A DNA stretch of 64,000 nt from Ruegeria discodermiae (lineage in GTDB: Bacteria; Pseudomonadota; Alphaproteobacteria; Rhodobacterales; Rhodobacteraceae). The stretch is taken from the NCBI RefSeq assembly GCF_030758345.1, contig NZ_JAVAMO010000019.1, positions 27,326 to 91,325 of the forward strand, given 5' to 3'. The translations under genes and the position numbers were made by a program. Within the stretch, counting starts at the first letter, position 1, and the number at the start of each line of letters is the position of its first letter. The notes below the pieces were generated by a model. The model had not been told where the DNA came from. It was given only the letters and a program-made list of their open reading frames with translations, and ran no database searches. Shown here piece after piece: positions 43,516 to 52,064 of the stretch.

Positions 43516-45849
43516 GTGACAAAACAAGTGGAAACATCGCAGCAGCGCACAGCATTCCAGCGAATTTTAAACGCAGCGCTGAAGCTTCGTTCCTTTGACT
43601 TGACAAGTCTTGCAGAGGAAGCTGGGACGAAGCCTGCCACAACCGCCTTTGTGATTGAAAGAATTCTTAGCACCCGGGCAAACGCGCTCTTCGCCCGGCC
43701 GGTTGATACGCCTAAGGCCGACAATCAAGTGATGTACGAAGTAGCCGATCCAAAAGAACTGGATTCTCTGCTGCATGATTACAGGTTTGAGCATTCGGAG
43801 TTTTTAACGAGTTCGTCATCATTGTCTTTAGTCTCAGAGTCCAACGAAATTGTTCGTCGTTTTTCAGATGCGATCAAAAATGAAAAACCATCAGCTACTG
43901 AAAGAAGGTCATTGCTAGGGCACGCCGAGAGTCTGCTCAATGCAAATCTCGAGCTATTAGGTGACGGTGGTTTTCCGGCTGAACTTGTGTCCGAAACACA
44001 TTTGCTACGAGACGCCCTACAAAAGCTGAGTAGGGATACACTGTCAGAGTTGCAAGTTGGAGAGCGAAAGGATTTGCCCGTTGGTCCCGCTGCCACGATT
44101 ACTAAGATCAAATTGAACGGCTTTAAGAGTTTTGTAGAGCCAACTGAAATTCCGATCAGAAATGGACTGACTGGTATTGTAGGGCCAAATGGCTGCGGAA
44201 AATCAAATATTCTGAGCGCTATTGAGTGGGTAATGGGTAAGAATGTTTCAGTGCCTCGAAGGTCAAGCGCAATTGAGGATATCATTTTTTCCGGCTCTTC
44301 ATCGCGTCCAGCAAGGAATTTCGCAGAAGTTATGATTGAAGTTGAGAGCGCAGGAAATGCGTCTCTCTTAACTCCACGTGGAGATAAGTCGTTTAACATA
44401 GTCCGGCGAGCGACTCGCGACATCGGAAGCGCCTACAAAGTGAATGGTGAAGATGTCAGTGCAAGTGTCGTTCGTAAATTCTTTTCTGACGTTTCTATCG
44501 ATGTGCAATCGTCGGCGTTGGTACGCCAAGGACAGGTTTCTGAGTTGGTGAACGCTTCGCCTAGAAGCAGGAGCCGAATTCTATTAGAAGCGGCAGGCGT
44601 TTCAGGTTTTCATCAAAGGAAACATGAAGCTGAGTTGAAACTGCGGGGTGCCGAAACGAACCTTTCGCGAGTAGCTGATGTGATTGGGCAACTTTCGAGT
44701 CAGTTGACTACTCTAAATCATCAAGCGCGTGCTAGCGAAAGATATCGTCAGATTAACGAAGAAATGCGACTGTCTCAGCGATGGTTGCTTGAAAAACGAT
44801 TGGGAAATGCCGAATTGGTGCGCTCGCAATTCAAAGAGCTTACCGAGAGAATTGTGCGGCAGCTAGGTGACCACCAGAAATTGATAGCTAACATCGAAAG
44901 CCCAGTTGACCAGAGCAGCGGTGGCAGAGAGACGCTTTCGCCGAAGGAAGAACTTGGTGTAACCATATCTCAAGTCGAGGAGTGGTCGAAAAAGGCTTCT
45001 GAAGTCTTAGAGAGCGCCGAAGAAACACTACGAGATGCTATGCAAAGCGATCTACCACGAGGTCGCAGATCTGCTGCTGACACCTCTGAAATGCGACGGA
45101 CGTCGGTTCCAAACTCCGCTGAGAATAGTGAAAGTTTTGGCAACCCAGAGTATTTTGAGCAAATTCGGGACAAATCGGTCCATGAATTAGAGCAAGCAAT
45201 TGTCCAGCTTGAAACTCAACGCAACGCTTTGGGCGCGGTTAACCTTCGCGCTAAAGATGACGCTAAAGAGGTCCAAAGCGAATTCGACCAATTGTCTGGT
45301 GAAAAGGATGACTTAGAACGAGCAATCCAAACTCTTCGGCAAGGTATTGCGAGCTTGGAGACTGGCAGTCGGGAGCGGCTTTTGGACTCTTTTGAGAATG
45401 TGAACTACAACTTCAACCTTCTATTTCGTCACCTCTTTGTCGGCGGTGAGGCAAGATTGATTTTGGTTGAGAGCGACGACCCGCTCGAAGCTGGCCTAGA
45501 AATAATGTGCCAAGTGCCGGGGAAGAAGCTTTCAACGTTATCGCTTCTTTCAGGCGGTGAGCAGAGCCTGATCGCGTTAGCGCTGGTCTTTGCGGTTGTA
45601 CTTTCGAACCCAACGCCAATATGTGTTCTTGATGAAGTAGATGCGGCTCTTGATGGGCCGAATGTCGAACGTTTTTGCGACTTGTTGGATGAAATGGCTG
45701 AACGTGTCGATACTAAGTTCGTTGTGATAACGCACAACTCGGCAACAATGGCACGTATGGACCGATTGTATGGCGTTACGATGCCCGAAAGAGGCGTTGG
45801 TCAGCTTGTGAGTTTGGAGCTTGCTGTTGCCAAGGAGTTAGTCGCATAG
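43516..45849 (+). CDS. hinge-less mini-SMC ATPase with an extra N-terminal domain
   Basis: A 777-residue protein built from the two ATPase heads of an SMC protein. Residues 1-195 are an added domain starting with an HTH-like stretch (SFDLTSLAEEAGTKPATTAFVIERIL). The head follows: GFKSFVEPTEIPI, GIVGPNGCGKSN (Walker A, about 222-232) and VRQGQVSELVNASPRSRSRILLEAAG. The middle (about 400-640) is short coiled coil with no hinge domain. The C-terminal head has FVGGEARLILVESDDPLEAGLEIM, LSLLSGGEQ (signature), ICVLDEVDAALDGPN (Walker B) and ITHNSATMARMDR. Wording of both heads is very close to alphaproteobacterial chromosomal SMC (about 1150 residues), so it is a derived paralogue. The start is GTG 43516. 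Possible role: DNA-sensing ATPase of a defence unit, as in other SMC-like defence proteins; inferred. Confidence 0.85.
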   Translation: MTKQVETSQQRTAFQRILNAALKLRSFDLTSLAEEAGTKPATTAFVIERILSTRANALFARPVDTPKADNQVMYEVADPKELDSLLHDYRFEHSEFLTSSSSLSLVSESNEIVRRFSDAIKNEKPSATERRSLLGHAESLLNANLELLGDGGFPAELVSETHLLRDALQKLSRDTLSELQVGERKDLPVGPAATITKIKLNGFKSFVEPTEIPIRNGLTGIVGPNGCGKSNILSAIEWVMGKNVSVPRRSSAIEDIIFSGSSSRPARNFAEVMIEVESAGNASLLTPRGDKSFNIVRRATRDIGSAYKVNGEDVSASVVRKFFSDVSIDVQSSALVRQGQVSELVNASPRSRSRILLEAAGVSGFHQRKHEAELKLRGAETNLSRVADVIGQLSSQLTTLNHQARASERYRQINEEMRLSQRWLLEKRLGNAELVRSQFKELTERIVRQLGDHQKLIANIESPVDQSSGGRETLSPKEELGVTISQVEEWSKKASEVLESAEETLRDAMQSDLPRGRRSAADTSEMRRTSVPNSAENSESFGNPEYFEQIRDKSVHELEQAIVQLETQRNALGAVNLRAKDDAKEVQSEFDQLSGEKDDLERAIQTLRQGIASLETGSRERLLDSFENVNYNFNLLFRHLFVGGEARLILVESDDPLEAGLEIMCQVPGKKLSTLSLLSGGEQSLIALALVFAVVLSNPTPICVLDEVDAALDGPNVERFCDLLDEMAERVDTKFVVITHNSATMARMDRLYGVTMPERGVGQLVSLELAVAKELVA

Positions 45850-46375
45850 CCGATGATCTGCTCCTCCATTGTTTTCCGCTTTGGGGTCGTGTCGGGCCCC
45901 GGGCAAAGTTTTGCGTTAGACGGCGCGATGCTGCCTTGTGCTGATCCACATCGCACAAATGATCGTTTTTGAGAATTGCGCGGACCGATCCTGGGAGCCA
46001 GAGGGCTTTGTTGGAATGTACTCTCGGAACTGTCTCTTGAAATCTGACTTCTTGTTCAGTCAGCATTCATGGATTTTTGAGAGTTCATCATGACCAGCCA
46101 TTCGCTGCAGCATGACTAAAGTGCGGAAAGGGCTCTGTGCGGCCTGATGCCAACGCGGCAATGCCATTGCGGCGGGAGGAACGGGACCAGCCATTCGCTG
46201 ATCCCGCCAAGCCCATGAATTTGCAGCGGCTCTGACGTTGCGCTGCCGTTGGATGTCAATGAGCCGATGTTCAGGCCGCAGGCGGCGAAATCAGACTGCG
46301 AGCCCATACCACCAAATGCTGCACTTCGCGCGAATGGCCGCTTTCAATATTAGCGGCGGGAATTAGGATGTCGGG
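45850..46375. other. spacer with degenerate repeats
   Basis: No gene seen. It contains two near copies of a CCAGCCATTCGCTG phrase (about 46095-46110 and 46188-46202) in the same style as the other spacers, some with local palindromic character (CAATGCCATTGCGGCGG area). Confidence 0.4.
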
Positions 46376-47569
46376 ATGATCATTGAGTCTTCGTCTCCAT
46401 TGGACCAACCACTGTCTCTGCCATGTGGTGTTAAGCTAAAGAACCGGATCGCTAAGTCAGCAATGTCCGACTCTCTTGGAGACGGGGCAGGCAATCCGAC
46501 CAATGATCAGATCACGCTATACGAACGGTGGGCCAAGGGTGGGCTGGCGCTATCAATCGTTGGCGAAGTCCAGGGCACGCCCCATTTTGCTGAGAAACCT
46601 GGCAACCTCATATTAAACAATCATTCGGATTGGGAGCAGTTGGAGCGACTCGCAAAAGCAGGCGCAACAGACAACGCACAACTTTGGCTCCAACTCGGAC
46701 ATGCGGGCGCCATGGCGGATGCACCGATCAGCACGCCAAAAGGCCCAAGCGCACTAGACCTTCCTGGCTTGAGTTGCGGCGCATTGTCCCTAAGTGAGAT
46801 ACACGCGTTGCCCGCTGAATTTGCCCGCACGGCGCACCTTGCGCAGAAACTTGGCTTCGGTGGCGTTGAATTGCACGCGGCGCACGGGTTCTTGCTTAAC
46901 CAGTTTCTGTCGCCACTGTTCAACAAACGCAACGATGCTTACGGTGGTTCTTTGCAAAACCGGATGCGGTTGTTGCTGGAAGTGATCAGCACGGTACGCG
47001 ACGCAGTAGTCCCTGAGTTTCCGGTCGGCATCAAATTGAACGCGACCGACCAGCTTGAAGGCGGATTTGCCGAGGATGAAGCCCTCGACGTCGTCGCAGC
47101 ATTGGACAAGACTAACATCGACCTGATCGACATCAGCGGCGGCACATATTTTCCCGGTGCGGCATCATCGTCCGATCGCGCTGGCGCTGGCCCTTACTTT
47201 TTGGATTTTGCCGGACTCGCCCGCGCAATGACAAGAATTCCGTTGATGGTTACAGGCGGATTTAAAACGCTTGCTCAGGCCGAAAATGCCATCGGAGGTG
47301 GCGCGGCCGATATTGTCGGTTTGGCGCGTGCGTTAGTCATTGATCCTGAGCTGCCTACTTTTTGGTTATCCAGACAGCGCGCCGAGCCGCCGTTTCCCCG
47401 TTTCCAGAGCCCTCCTGAAGGTGGCGTGACCGCTTGGTATACAATGCAGATCACACAGAACGCAAAAGGAGGGACGCCACTCGCGCCAGAAGATTTGGAG
47501 GGAGCGATTTACGCATATGAAAGCCGCGACGACGAGAGGCGGCGGATTTGGAAGTCCAAGCATAGCTGA
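46376..47569 (+). CDS. NADH:flavin oxidoreductase, Old Yellow Enzyme family
   Basis: A 397-residue FMN-dependent ene-reductase with a TIM barrel: LKNRIAKSAMSD near the start, LWLQLGHAG, ELHAAHGFLLNQFLSPLFNKRNDAYGG (the H-x-x-H substrate-binding pair), GIKLNATDQLEGG, VTGGFKT and ADIVGLARALVIDPEL (phosphate-binding Gly/Arg). Members reduce activated C=C bonds at the expense of NAD(P)H; the natural substrate is not predictable. It stands alone between two spacers. Confidence 0.9.
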   Translation: MIIESSSPLDQPLSLPCGVKLKNRIAKSAMSDSLGDGAGNPTNDQITLYERWAKGGLALSIVGEVQGTPHFAEKPGNLILNNHSDWEQLERLAKAGATDNAQLWLQLGHAGAMADAPISTPKGPSALDLPGLSCGALSLSEIHALPAEFARTAHLAQKLGFGGVELHAAHGFLLNQFLSPLFNKRNDAYGGSLQNRMRLLLEVISTVRDAVVPEFPVGIKLNATDQLEGGFAEDEALDVVAALDKTNIDLIDISGGTYFPGAASSSDRAGAGPYFLDFAGLARAMTRIPLMVTGGFKTLAQAENAIGGGAADIVGLARALVIDPELPTFWLSRQRAEPPFPRFQSPPEGGVTAWYTMQITQNAKGGTPLAPEDLEGAIYAYESRDDERRRIWKSKHS

Positions 47570-47679
47570 CCTTGGTTGCACTGCAGCGCCTTCAAGCTCA
47601 GGTACAAGTCCAATCGCACTGCATGCTGCATGTGGGCCGAACGGCAGCGTTCTTACTTCCGGCCAGATTTTGCTATCTT

Positions 47680-48072
47680 TTAGGCGTCTTTCATCTGGAT
47701 CAACTGGATCAAGTTGCCACAGGTGTCATCAAACACCGCCATATGGACGGGGCCTGCATCCATCGGTTCAGATGTGAATTTCACCCCCCGATCGGTTAGC
47801 ACCTTCCACTCCGCATCGAGGTCTTGCACCAGAAAAGAATGTGCAGGGATTCCATCGGCAACAATAGCTTCCTTGAAGGGTTTTGTAGCTGGATGGTCGC
47901 TTGGCTCAAGCAGCAGCTCTGTTCCCTTCGGGTCTTCTTCTGAAACGACGGTTAGCCAACGGTTGGTGTCCAGTGGAATGTTGTGTTTCACTTTGAAGCC
48001 AAGGACTTCAGTGTAGAATTTCTCGGCCTTGTCTTGGTCATAAACGAAGACGCTTGTTACGTAGATTTTCAT
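47680..48072 (-). CDS. VOC-family (glyoxalase/bleomycin-resistance fold) protein
   Basis: A 130-residue single VOC domain: MKIYVTSVFVYDQDKAEKFYTEVLGFKVKHNIP and later VADGIPAHSFLVQDLDAEWKVL, ending in FDDTCGNLIQLIQ (metal Glu replaced by Gln in the usual GNLIEL position, so it may bind metal differently or not at all). Its ATG overlaps the ArsR-type regulator stop (ATGA), so the pair is co-expressed and under the palindromic operator at 48387-48406. Confidence 0.85.
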   Translation of the reverse strand: MKIYVTSVFVYDQDKAEKFYTEVLGFKVKHNIPLDTNRWLTVVSEEDPKGTELLLEPSDHPATKPFKEAIVADGIPAHSFLVQDLDAEWKVLTDRGVKFTSEPMDAGPVHMAVFDDTCGNLIQLIQMKDA

Positions 48073-48377
48073 TTCTTGGTTCCCTTCGTTTTGTATTTCG
48101 CGAGCCATGATGCCGCTGCGATGTCGTCCTCGCTGACGCTCAAAGAATGCGCCTTGGTCCGCCCCTTCCATTCGATCTCAATCAGTCCCGCTTTCTCTAA
48201 GACAGCGAGATGCTGGGAGACTGTTTGTCGGGACAATGCAACCCCATCCTCTGCAACCGAAGCTGCGCACACTTCGAACAACGATTGAGCAGGCCTTTTG
48301 CTCAGATGGTCGATGATGCGACGACGGGTGCCGTCTGAAAGAGCCTTGAAGATTAAGTCGAGCTGGTCATCTGTCAT
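48069..48377 (-). CDS. ArsR-family winged-helix regulator
   Basis: A 102-residue regulator: LIFKALSDGTRRRIIDHL at the N-terminus, recognition region ALSRQTVSQHLAVLEKAGLIEIEWKGR. The metal-binding CxCxD of ArsR/SmtB is missing (only one Cys, outside the recognition helix), so it belongs to the non-metal subgroup often paired with VOC or START-domain proteins. It leads a two-gene operon with the VOC gene. A 20-base palindrome lies 9 bases upstream of its start, fitting autoregulation. Confidence 0.88.
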   Translation of the reverse strand: MTDDQLDLIFKALSDGTRRRIIDHLSKRPAQSLFEVCAASVAEDGVALSRQTVSQHLAVLEKAGLIEIEWKGRTKAHSLSVSEDDIAAASWLAKYKTKGTKK

Positions 48378-48386
48378 GCGCTCTAT

Positions 48387-48406
48387 ATGCAGTAATCTTA
48401 CTGCAT
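48387..48406. promoter_or_regulatory. ArsR operator, 20-base palindrome
   Basis: ATGCAGTAA-TC-TTACTGCAT: perfect 9-base arms around a 2-base centre, just upstream of the ArsR-VOC operon start. Bound repressor would cover the ribosome-binding and transcription start area. Arms contain the GCAGTAA/TTACTGC shape common to winged-helix dimers. Confidence 0.75.
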
Positions 48407-48673
48407 AACGGGTTTGGATCGAAAGCCGGTGAACAAGCCTGAGCGAAAGCTTCCGGTGACCGAGTGGAGCCCAACGTGACCGCTTCTGTGCTGCGCACGA
48501 ACGTCTGCAATAGTAATGCGATCACCTGATCCGATAGTTCCGGCTGGACCCACCATGAAGTTTGTGAACCCACTTCCCTTTGTGAAAGGCATAGAGAAGT
48601 TAAATGCTTCTACCCCGTGTCGCCCTATCTGCCAGCTTGTCGATGTCACATGTCCCAGGATAGGGTTGCCGCG

Positions 48674-49129
48674 ATGAAGTCGCTCAAAATCCGACAGGCA
48701 ACCGTTGCCGATTCAGTTTTGCTCAGTGAGCTGATCAGGCGCACAATCCGCGTTTCAAATTCCAAGGACTACGATCAGAAATCAATCGACTTGCTGTGCG
48801 CGATTTTTGAGCACGAGCCAGTGGCCGAAAGAATTGAAAATGAGCTTATTCTTCTTTGCTTCATGGGCACCGAACTTGTTGGAACGGTGGGGCTCAGAGA
48901 TGACTATCTGCGTTCGATGTTCGTGGAACCCGCCTGTCAGGGGCGAGGGTTGGGCAAAATGCTGGTTGCAAGAATTGAAGAGGAGGCGCGACAAAAAGCA
49001 ATCTCGGAGATGATGGTTCATTCCTCATTGACCGCGCGGGAGTTTTATTCAGCGCTCGGCTATGAATTTGTGGAATTGCAATCATACCCGGAAGGACCAT
49101 TCGTCTTGATGAGAAAGCCGCTCCAATAG
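48674..49129 (+). CDS. GNAT-family N-acetyltransferase
   Basis: A 151-residue acetyltransferase starting at ATG 48674 (MKSLKIRQATVADSVLLSELIRRTI). Motif A is LRSMFVEPACQGRGLGKMLVARIEEEAR (Q-x-x-G-x-G/A pyrophosphate loop, with V-x-P-x-x-QGRGLG), and the C-terminus has AREFYSALGYEFVE of motif B. Length and order are standard. Acceptor substrate unknown. It is divergent from the ArsR operon, with about 270 bases between. Confidence 0.88.
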   Translation: MKSLKIRQATVADSVLLSELIRRTIRVSNSKDYDQKSIDLLCAIFEHEPVAERIENELILLCFMGTELVGTVGLRDDYLRSMFVEPACQGRGLGKMLVARIEEEARQKAISEMMVHSSLTAREFYSALGYEFVELQSYPEGPFVLMRKPLQ

Positions 49130-49694
49130 CAACTTCTGGAACATAGAAGGTAGGCACAAGGCACAGTCGCCAGGCTGATCAAAGAGCGCCCGGGAAGACC
49201 TTGCACTACGAAACACCGGCGGGACGTTTGCCCAATGTGTTGCGACCATCCGTTGGTTCCCCAGCATGGAGCAGACATTCGTTTCCGCGATGCGGACGGT
49301 TGCTTTGTCCCGCATGATCCTCGTTTGATCTAGCCGCAGCGAAAGTGCGGTATCGGTTCGGATCATCTTGGCAACCATGGACGTCCGGTTCGGTGACATG
49401 CGCCGCAGGGCAGCGGTCGGAGTGCCGCATCCGCAGAAAGATGCTGCGTCAGCGAAGTGCCAAAACCCAAGGTCGGGTTTGTCCGCGTCTTGCCAGTTCG
49501 TGCGCCGCGCCGCGAAAGGCGCTCCATCCCGGAACGGTCGTTCATGGATCTCGCGGCGAAGGTGTCGGGAGAGCCCATAGTGTTCAATGCTGCAGGTGCA
49601 CGGGTCGCTTGCTCTCTCGCAGTATGTTAGTGCTGCATTTATCAAAAAAGGCTTCGACTTGGGGCCTAACTATTGTCAATAGGGTTCTCCCAAG
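49130..49694. other. spacer containing repeat copy B
   Basis: Non-coding apart from dispersed repeat copy B (49441-49575). Reading frames through it are short and explained by GC content. Confidence 0.45.
49441..49575 (-). repeat. dispersed intergenic repeat, copy B
   Basis: Inverted relative to copy A (6401-6536). Reverse-complement reads GGGCTCTCC, CACCTTCGCCGCGAGATCC, GATGGAGCGCCTTTCGC, CGGCGCACGAACTGG and ends with CGCTGACGCAGCAT, with the same block order and near-equal length as copy A. Confidence 0.75.
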
Positions 49695-50606
49695 ATGCAA
49701 AGCGACTGGGTGTCGAAAGTTTCCGAATATCTGTCGCTCTCTCTGCCGCGAGCAGATGATGGATGGGAGGATTGTGCATCCTCTGCCTACCAAATGGGTT
49801 GTGAAGCACTTGCCAAGTTGGGCCATGCCACCATGACCGATTGGGGTGCGAAACCTATTGATCCACCAAACCAGCCAGACCCTTTGCCTAGATGGGATGA
49901 TGTCTGCACAGCCGTTTTGAATTTGGCGCAACAAAGGCACGAGATAGACTATCGGTTCCCAGACGGCGGCGTCGCAGACTTTAGGACTGGAACCGACAGG
50001 TTGATTGTGGAACACGATCACATACCGCCCCCTGCCAACATCGCTGGCGGGGAGGGTCTCGGTCCAGCTTGGTGCCATGAAGCCGTCAAAAGTACCCTTG
50101 TTGCATTGGGGTTGGTGACCAAAGACAGATGGACACGAGACGCCGAACTTGTGCTGTGGCGCCAAGAACCACGGGCGTGGGCATTGAACGTTCAAAGCGA
50201 TCCGCGATTTGAACGTGCCGTGCAAGAGAGTGTCGAAGCCATGCCAAACGACATTCGAACGACCCTTGATAACTTCGTCAAAGTCGATGCAAACGCAATT
50301 GCTGACGCGCGTTCAAAATGGATCGAAAGCGCGGAGAAGACCAGAGATATGGTCCTAAGTGCAACTGGACGGGTGTTGCCAAGACCGGCCCAAATCTCCG
50401 ACGAGGAGTTGCGGACGTCATTGCTATGGAGCCGACAATACGACATTGATTGGGTGTTCTTTCGAAGGTGGCGCCTGACAGACGGTTGGTTGAGCGATGC
50501 AGACGCTCGAAGGGCACTCGAAATCTTTCACGACCCATTGGCCATGCAAATGCGGCGCTCTGTCATCCGGAAGCTCTATCCAAACGCACAAATTCGCAAC
50601 GAATGA
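49695..50606 (+). CDS. hypothetical protein of 303 residues
   Basis: A soluble, mixed-fold protein (starts MQSDWVSKVSEYLSLSL) with DDGWEDCASSAYQMGC near the N-terminus, GGVADFRTGTDRLIVEHDH (about 90-108), Trp-rich character (WVFFRRWRLTDGW near 255-268) and a basic C-terminus. No family recognised. It precedes, on the same strand, the convergent nuclease-like gene; there is no evidence it belongs to that locus. Confidence 0.6.
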   Translation: MQSDWVSKVSEYLSLSLPRADDGWEDCASSAYQMGCEALAKLGHATMTDWGAKPIDPPNQPDPLPRWDDVCTAVLNLAQQRHEIDYRFPDGGVADFRTGTDRLIVEHDHIPPPANIAGGEGLGPAWCHEAVKSTLVALGLVTKDRWTRDAELVLWRQEPRAWALNVQSDPRFERAVQESVEAMPNDIRTTLDNFVKVDANAIADARSKWIESAEKTRDMVLSATGRVLPRPAQISDEELRTSLLWSRQYDIDWVFFRRWRLTDGWLSDADARRALEIFHDPLAMQMRRSVIRKLYPNAQIRNE

Positions 50607-50692
50607 ATGTCAGCAAAGTCCGCATTGCCGTTATTCCCCGCAAATTTGGCTTATGTCGCTTGTAGATTACCGCGACCGAGCAATACCAACAG

Positions 50693-51196
50693 CTATGTTG
50701 TTTTTGTTAAAAACAACCTGTTTGCAAGTTCAGACATACTCGAAATAGCCTCAAACTGGCCTTTGTTCAAAACCCTGATGTCGGCCCGGTGGGCCTTGTA
50801 GCCATGTTGATCTCCTTTTGAGTGCTTCCCAATTGTGTCTCCCAGCGCCGGCAACGGTTTTCCCGGTTCACCACCGAACCAAAGGTATTCTGTCAGTCGG
50901 AGATTATGAGGGTCGAACCTGATCCAGACAATGCAGCCTGATGGCCTTTCGGACAAACGAACGTTGACCTTTTGCCTCGATGTTTTGGCGCCGTCAAAAC
51001 TTGACTTCAGCTGTACGTGGCGCTCAGTCCCATTCGCTTCCAGCAGAATATCGTAGCCGCTTCGGTCGGTGTGGCTTCGCAGAACATCCATTGAAAGGTT
51101 GCGTCTCCACATCTCGCGACAAAGCTCGCCCAGAAAACCGTACTCAATATACTGTTCTCTCAGGCTAGAAGCGTTGTTATGAAAATTGTCTGTCAT
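50693..51196 (-). CDS. PD-(D/E)XK nuclease-like protein, divergent from the C-protein-like gene
   Basis: A 167-residue protein. GELCREMW (E helix), then SGYDILLE and RHVQLKSSF place a D and a QxK in the spacing of the PD-(D/E)XK fold (D-x8-14-(E/Q)xK), as in small restriction endonuclease-like and DUF4365-type proteins. Start ATG 51196 lies 63 bases from the first C-box. Its position opposite a controller-type regulator with operator sites between suggests it is the restriction or nuclease component of a controlled locus, but its small size leaves room for other uses. Confidence 0.5.
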   Translation of the reverse strand: MTDNFHNNASSLREQYIEYGFLGELCREMWRRNLSMDVLRSHTDRSGYDILLEANGTERHVQLKSSFDGAKTSRQKVNVRLSERPSGCIVWIRFDPHNLRLTEYLWFGGEPGKPLPALGDTIGKHSKGDQHGYKAHRADIRVLNKGQFEAISSMSELANRLFLTKTT

Positions 51197-51258
51197 GGTG
51201 GATCCCGGTCGTTGCCCGACCAGTCAGGCTTGCTGTTCGTCTGTAGTCAAGGAAAATG

Positions 51259-51285
51259 AGACTTATAGTCTGTAGATTATTAGTC
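51259..51285. promoter_or_regulatory. C-box operator pair
   Basis: Two half-site pairs with the C-protein consensus: GACT-TAT-AGTC (51260-51270) and GATT-ATT-AGTC (51275-51285), their right ends 15 bases apart. GACTNNNAGTC with an adjacent second site is the known binding pattern of restriction-modification controller proteins such as C.Esp1396I and C.AhdI. It sits between the divergent nuclease-like and C-protein-like genes. Confidence 0.75.
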
Positions 51286-51308
51286 AGCATCCGTGGCCGA
51301 TACTTCGG

Positions 51309-51512
51309 ATGGATATACGCGTGCGGGTAGGCCGTAATCTGAAAAAGTACCGCAAGGAAGCAGGCCTTTCACAAGAAGGTCTGGCCTTGGAATGCGGGCT
51401 TCACAGAACGTATGTCAGTGGTGTTGAACGCGGCGTGCGCAATCCGACTATTGTTGTCCTGGCACAACTGGCAAAGCCATTAGGCATATGTGCGGCGCGA
51501 TTGTTGGAGTAG
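51309..51512 (+). CDS. controller (C) protein-like Xre-family regulator
   Basis: A 67-residue protein that is a single Xre-type HTH domain: RVGRNLKKYRKEAGLSQEGLALECGLHRTYVSGVERGVRNPTIVVL. The ECGLHRTYVSGVERG recognition helix and overall size are those of restriction-modification controller proteins, which activate their own gene and the endonuclease late after entry. No ribosome-binding site precedes ATG 51309, consistent with the leaderless mRNAs typical of C genes. The C-box pair 24 bases upstream supports the call. The next gene starts five bases after its stop. Confidence 0.75.
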   Translation: MDIRVRVGRNLKKYRKEAGLSQEGLALECGLHRTYVSGVERGVRNPTIVVLAQLAKPLGICAARLLE

Positions 51513-51516
51513 CTGC

Positions 51517-52002
51517 ATGGCTGAGCGGGACACTGATCACCAAACGACTGAGTTCGCGTTTTTTCTCAAACCCTTTTCGGAACAGTTACACATTCTGAAA
51601 AACAAAGGTGCCCGGCACGTGCAACCTGAAGAGGTCGCCAAAGAAATCCGTACGCATGGACTGACCGCGCTGCCCGGGGAACTTGAGATCTGGCTATGCG
51701 ACTTCCTTGAAGAAAAGATCGAGAATCGCGGAAGAAATGGCCTCAGTGAAATAGAGAAGTCTATTACTGCGAGAAAAGTGAGGCTGATCTATTCTGGCGT
51801 TCGAGCCGCTTTGTGCGGGGATAGCGGTATTCCGGAAGAACTCCATAAGCTGCTGAACCAGGCTGAGCCTGAATTCGACAGTGCGGACGCACTATCGGAC
51901 AAAGCGTGGAAAGCTGTTTCTTACTATTTCTACGGAAACTGCGGGCACCACAAGAAACTCAAGAATCTTGCAGGTAAATTCGCACCTTCTGCCTCAAAAT
52001 AA
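51517..52002 (+). CDS. hypothetical protein between the controller and the methyltransferase
   Basis: A 161-residue soluble, helical protein starting at ATG 51517 (MAERDTDHQTTEFAFFLKPF), five bases after the controller stop, so probably co-transcribed. It has no motif I recognise; the last third contains ALSDKAWKAVSYYFYGNCGHHKKL. Its position could hold a small endonuclease, specificity or accessory subunit, but nothing in the sequence shows this. Confidence 0.5.
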   Translation: MAERDTDHQTTEFAFFLKPFSEQLHILKNKGARHVQPEEVAKEIRTHGLTALPGELEIWLCDFLEEKIENRGRNGLSEIEKSITARKVRLIYSGVRAALCGDSGIPEELHKLLNQAEPEFDSADALSDKAWKAVSYYFYGNCGHHKKLKNLAGKFAPSASK

Positions 52003-52064
52003 CCCGCTTATTGTTGGGCAAGCTTTGGCGAACATTTTCATCCATCAACAGGAATACAGACCTG

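Noticed and set aside
43516..45849. Calling the SMC-like gene the housekeeping chromosome SMC
   Set aside because: It is about 370 residues too short, has no hinge, carries an extra N-terminal domain and sits in an accessory unit.
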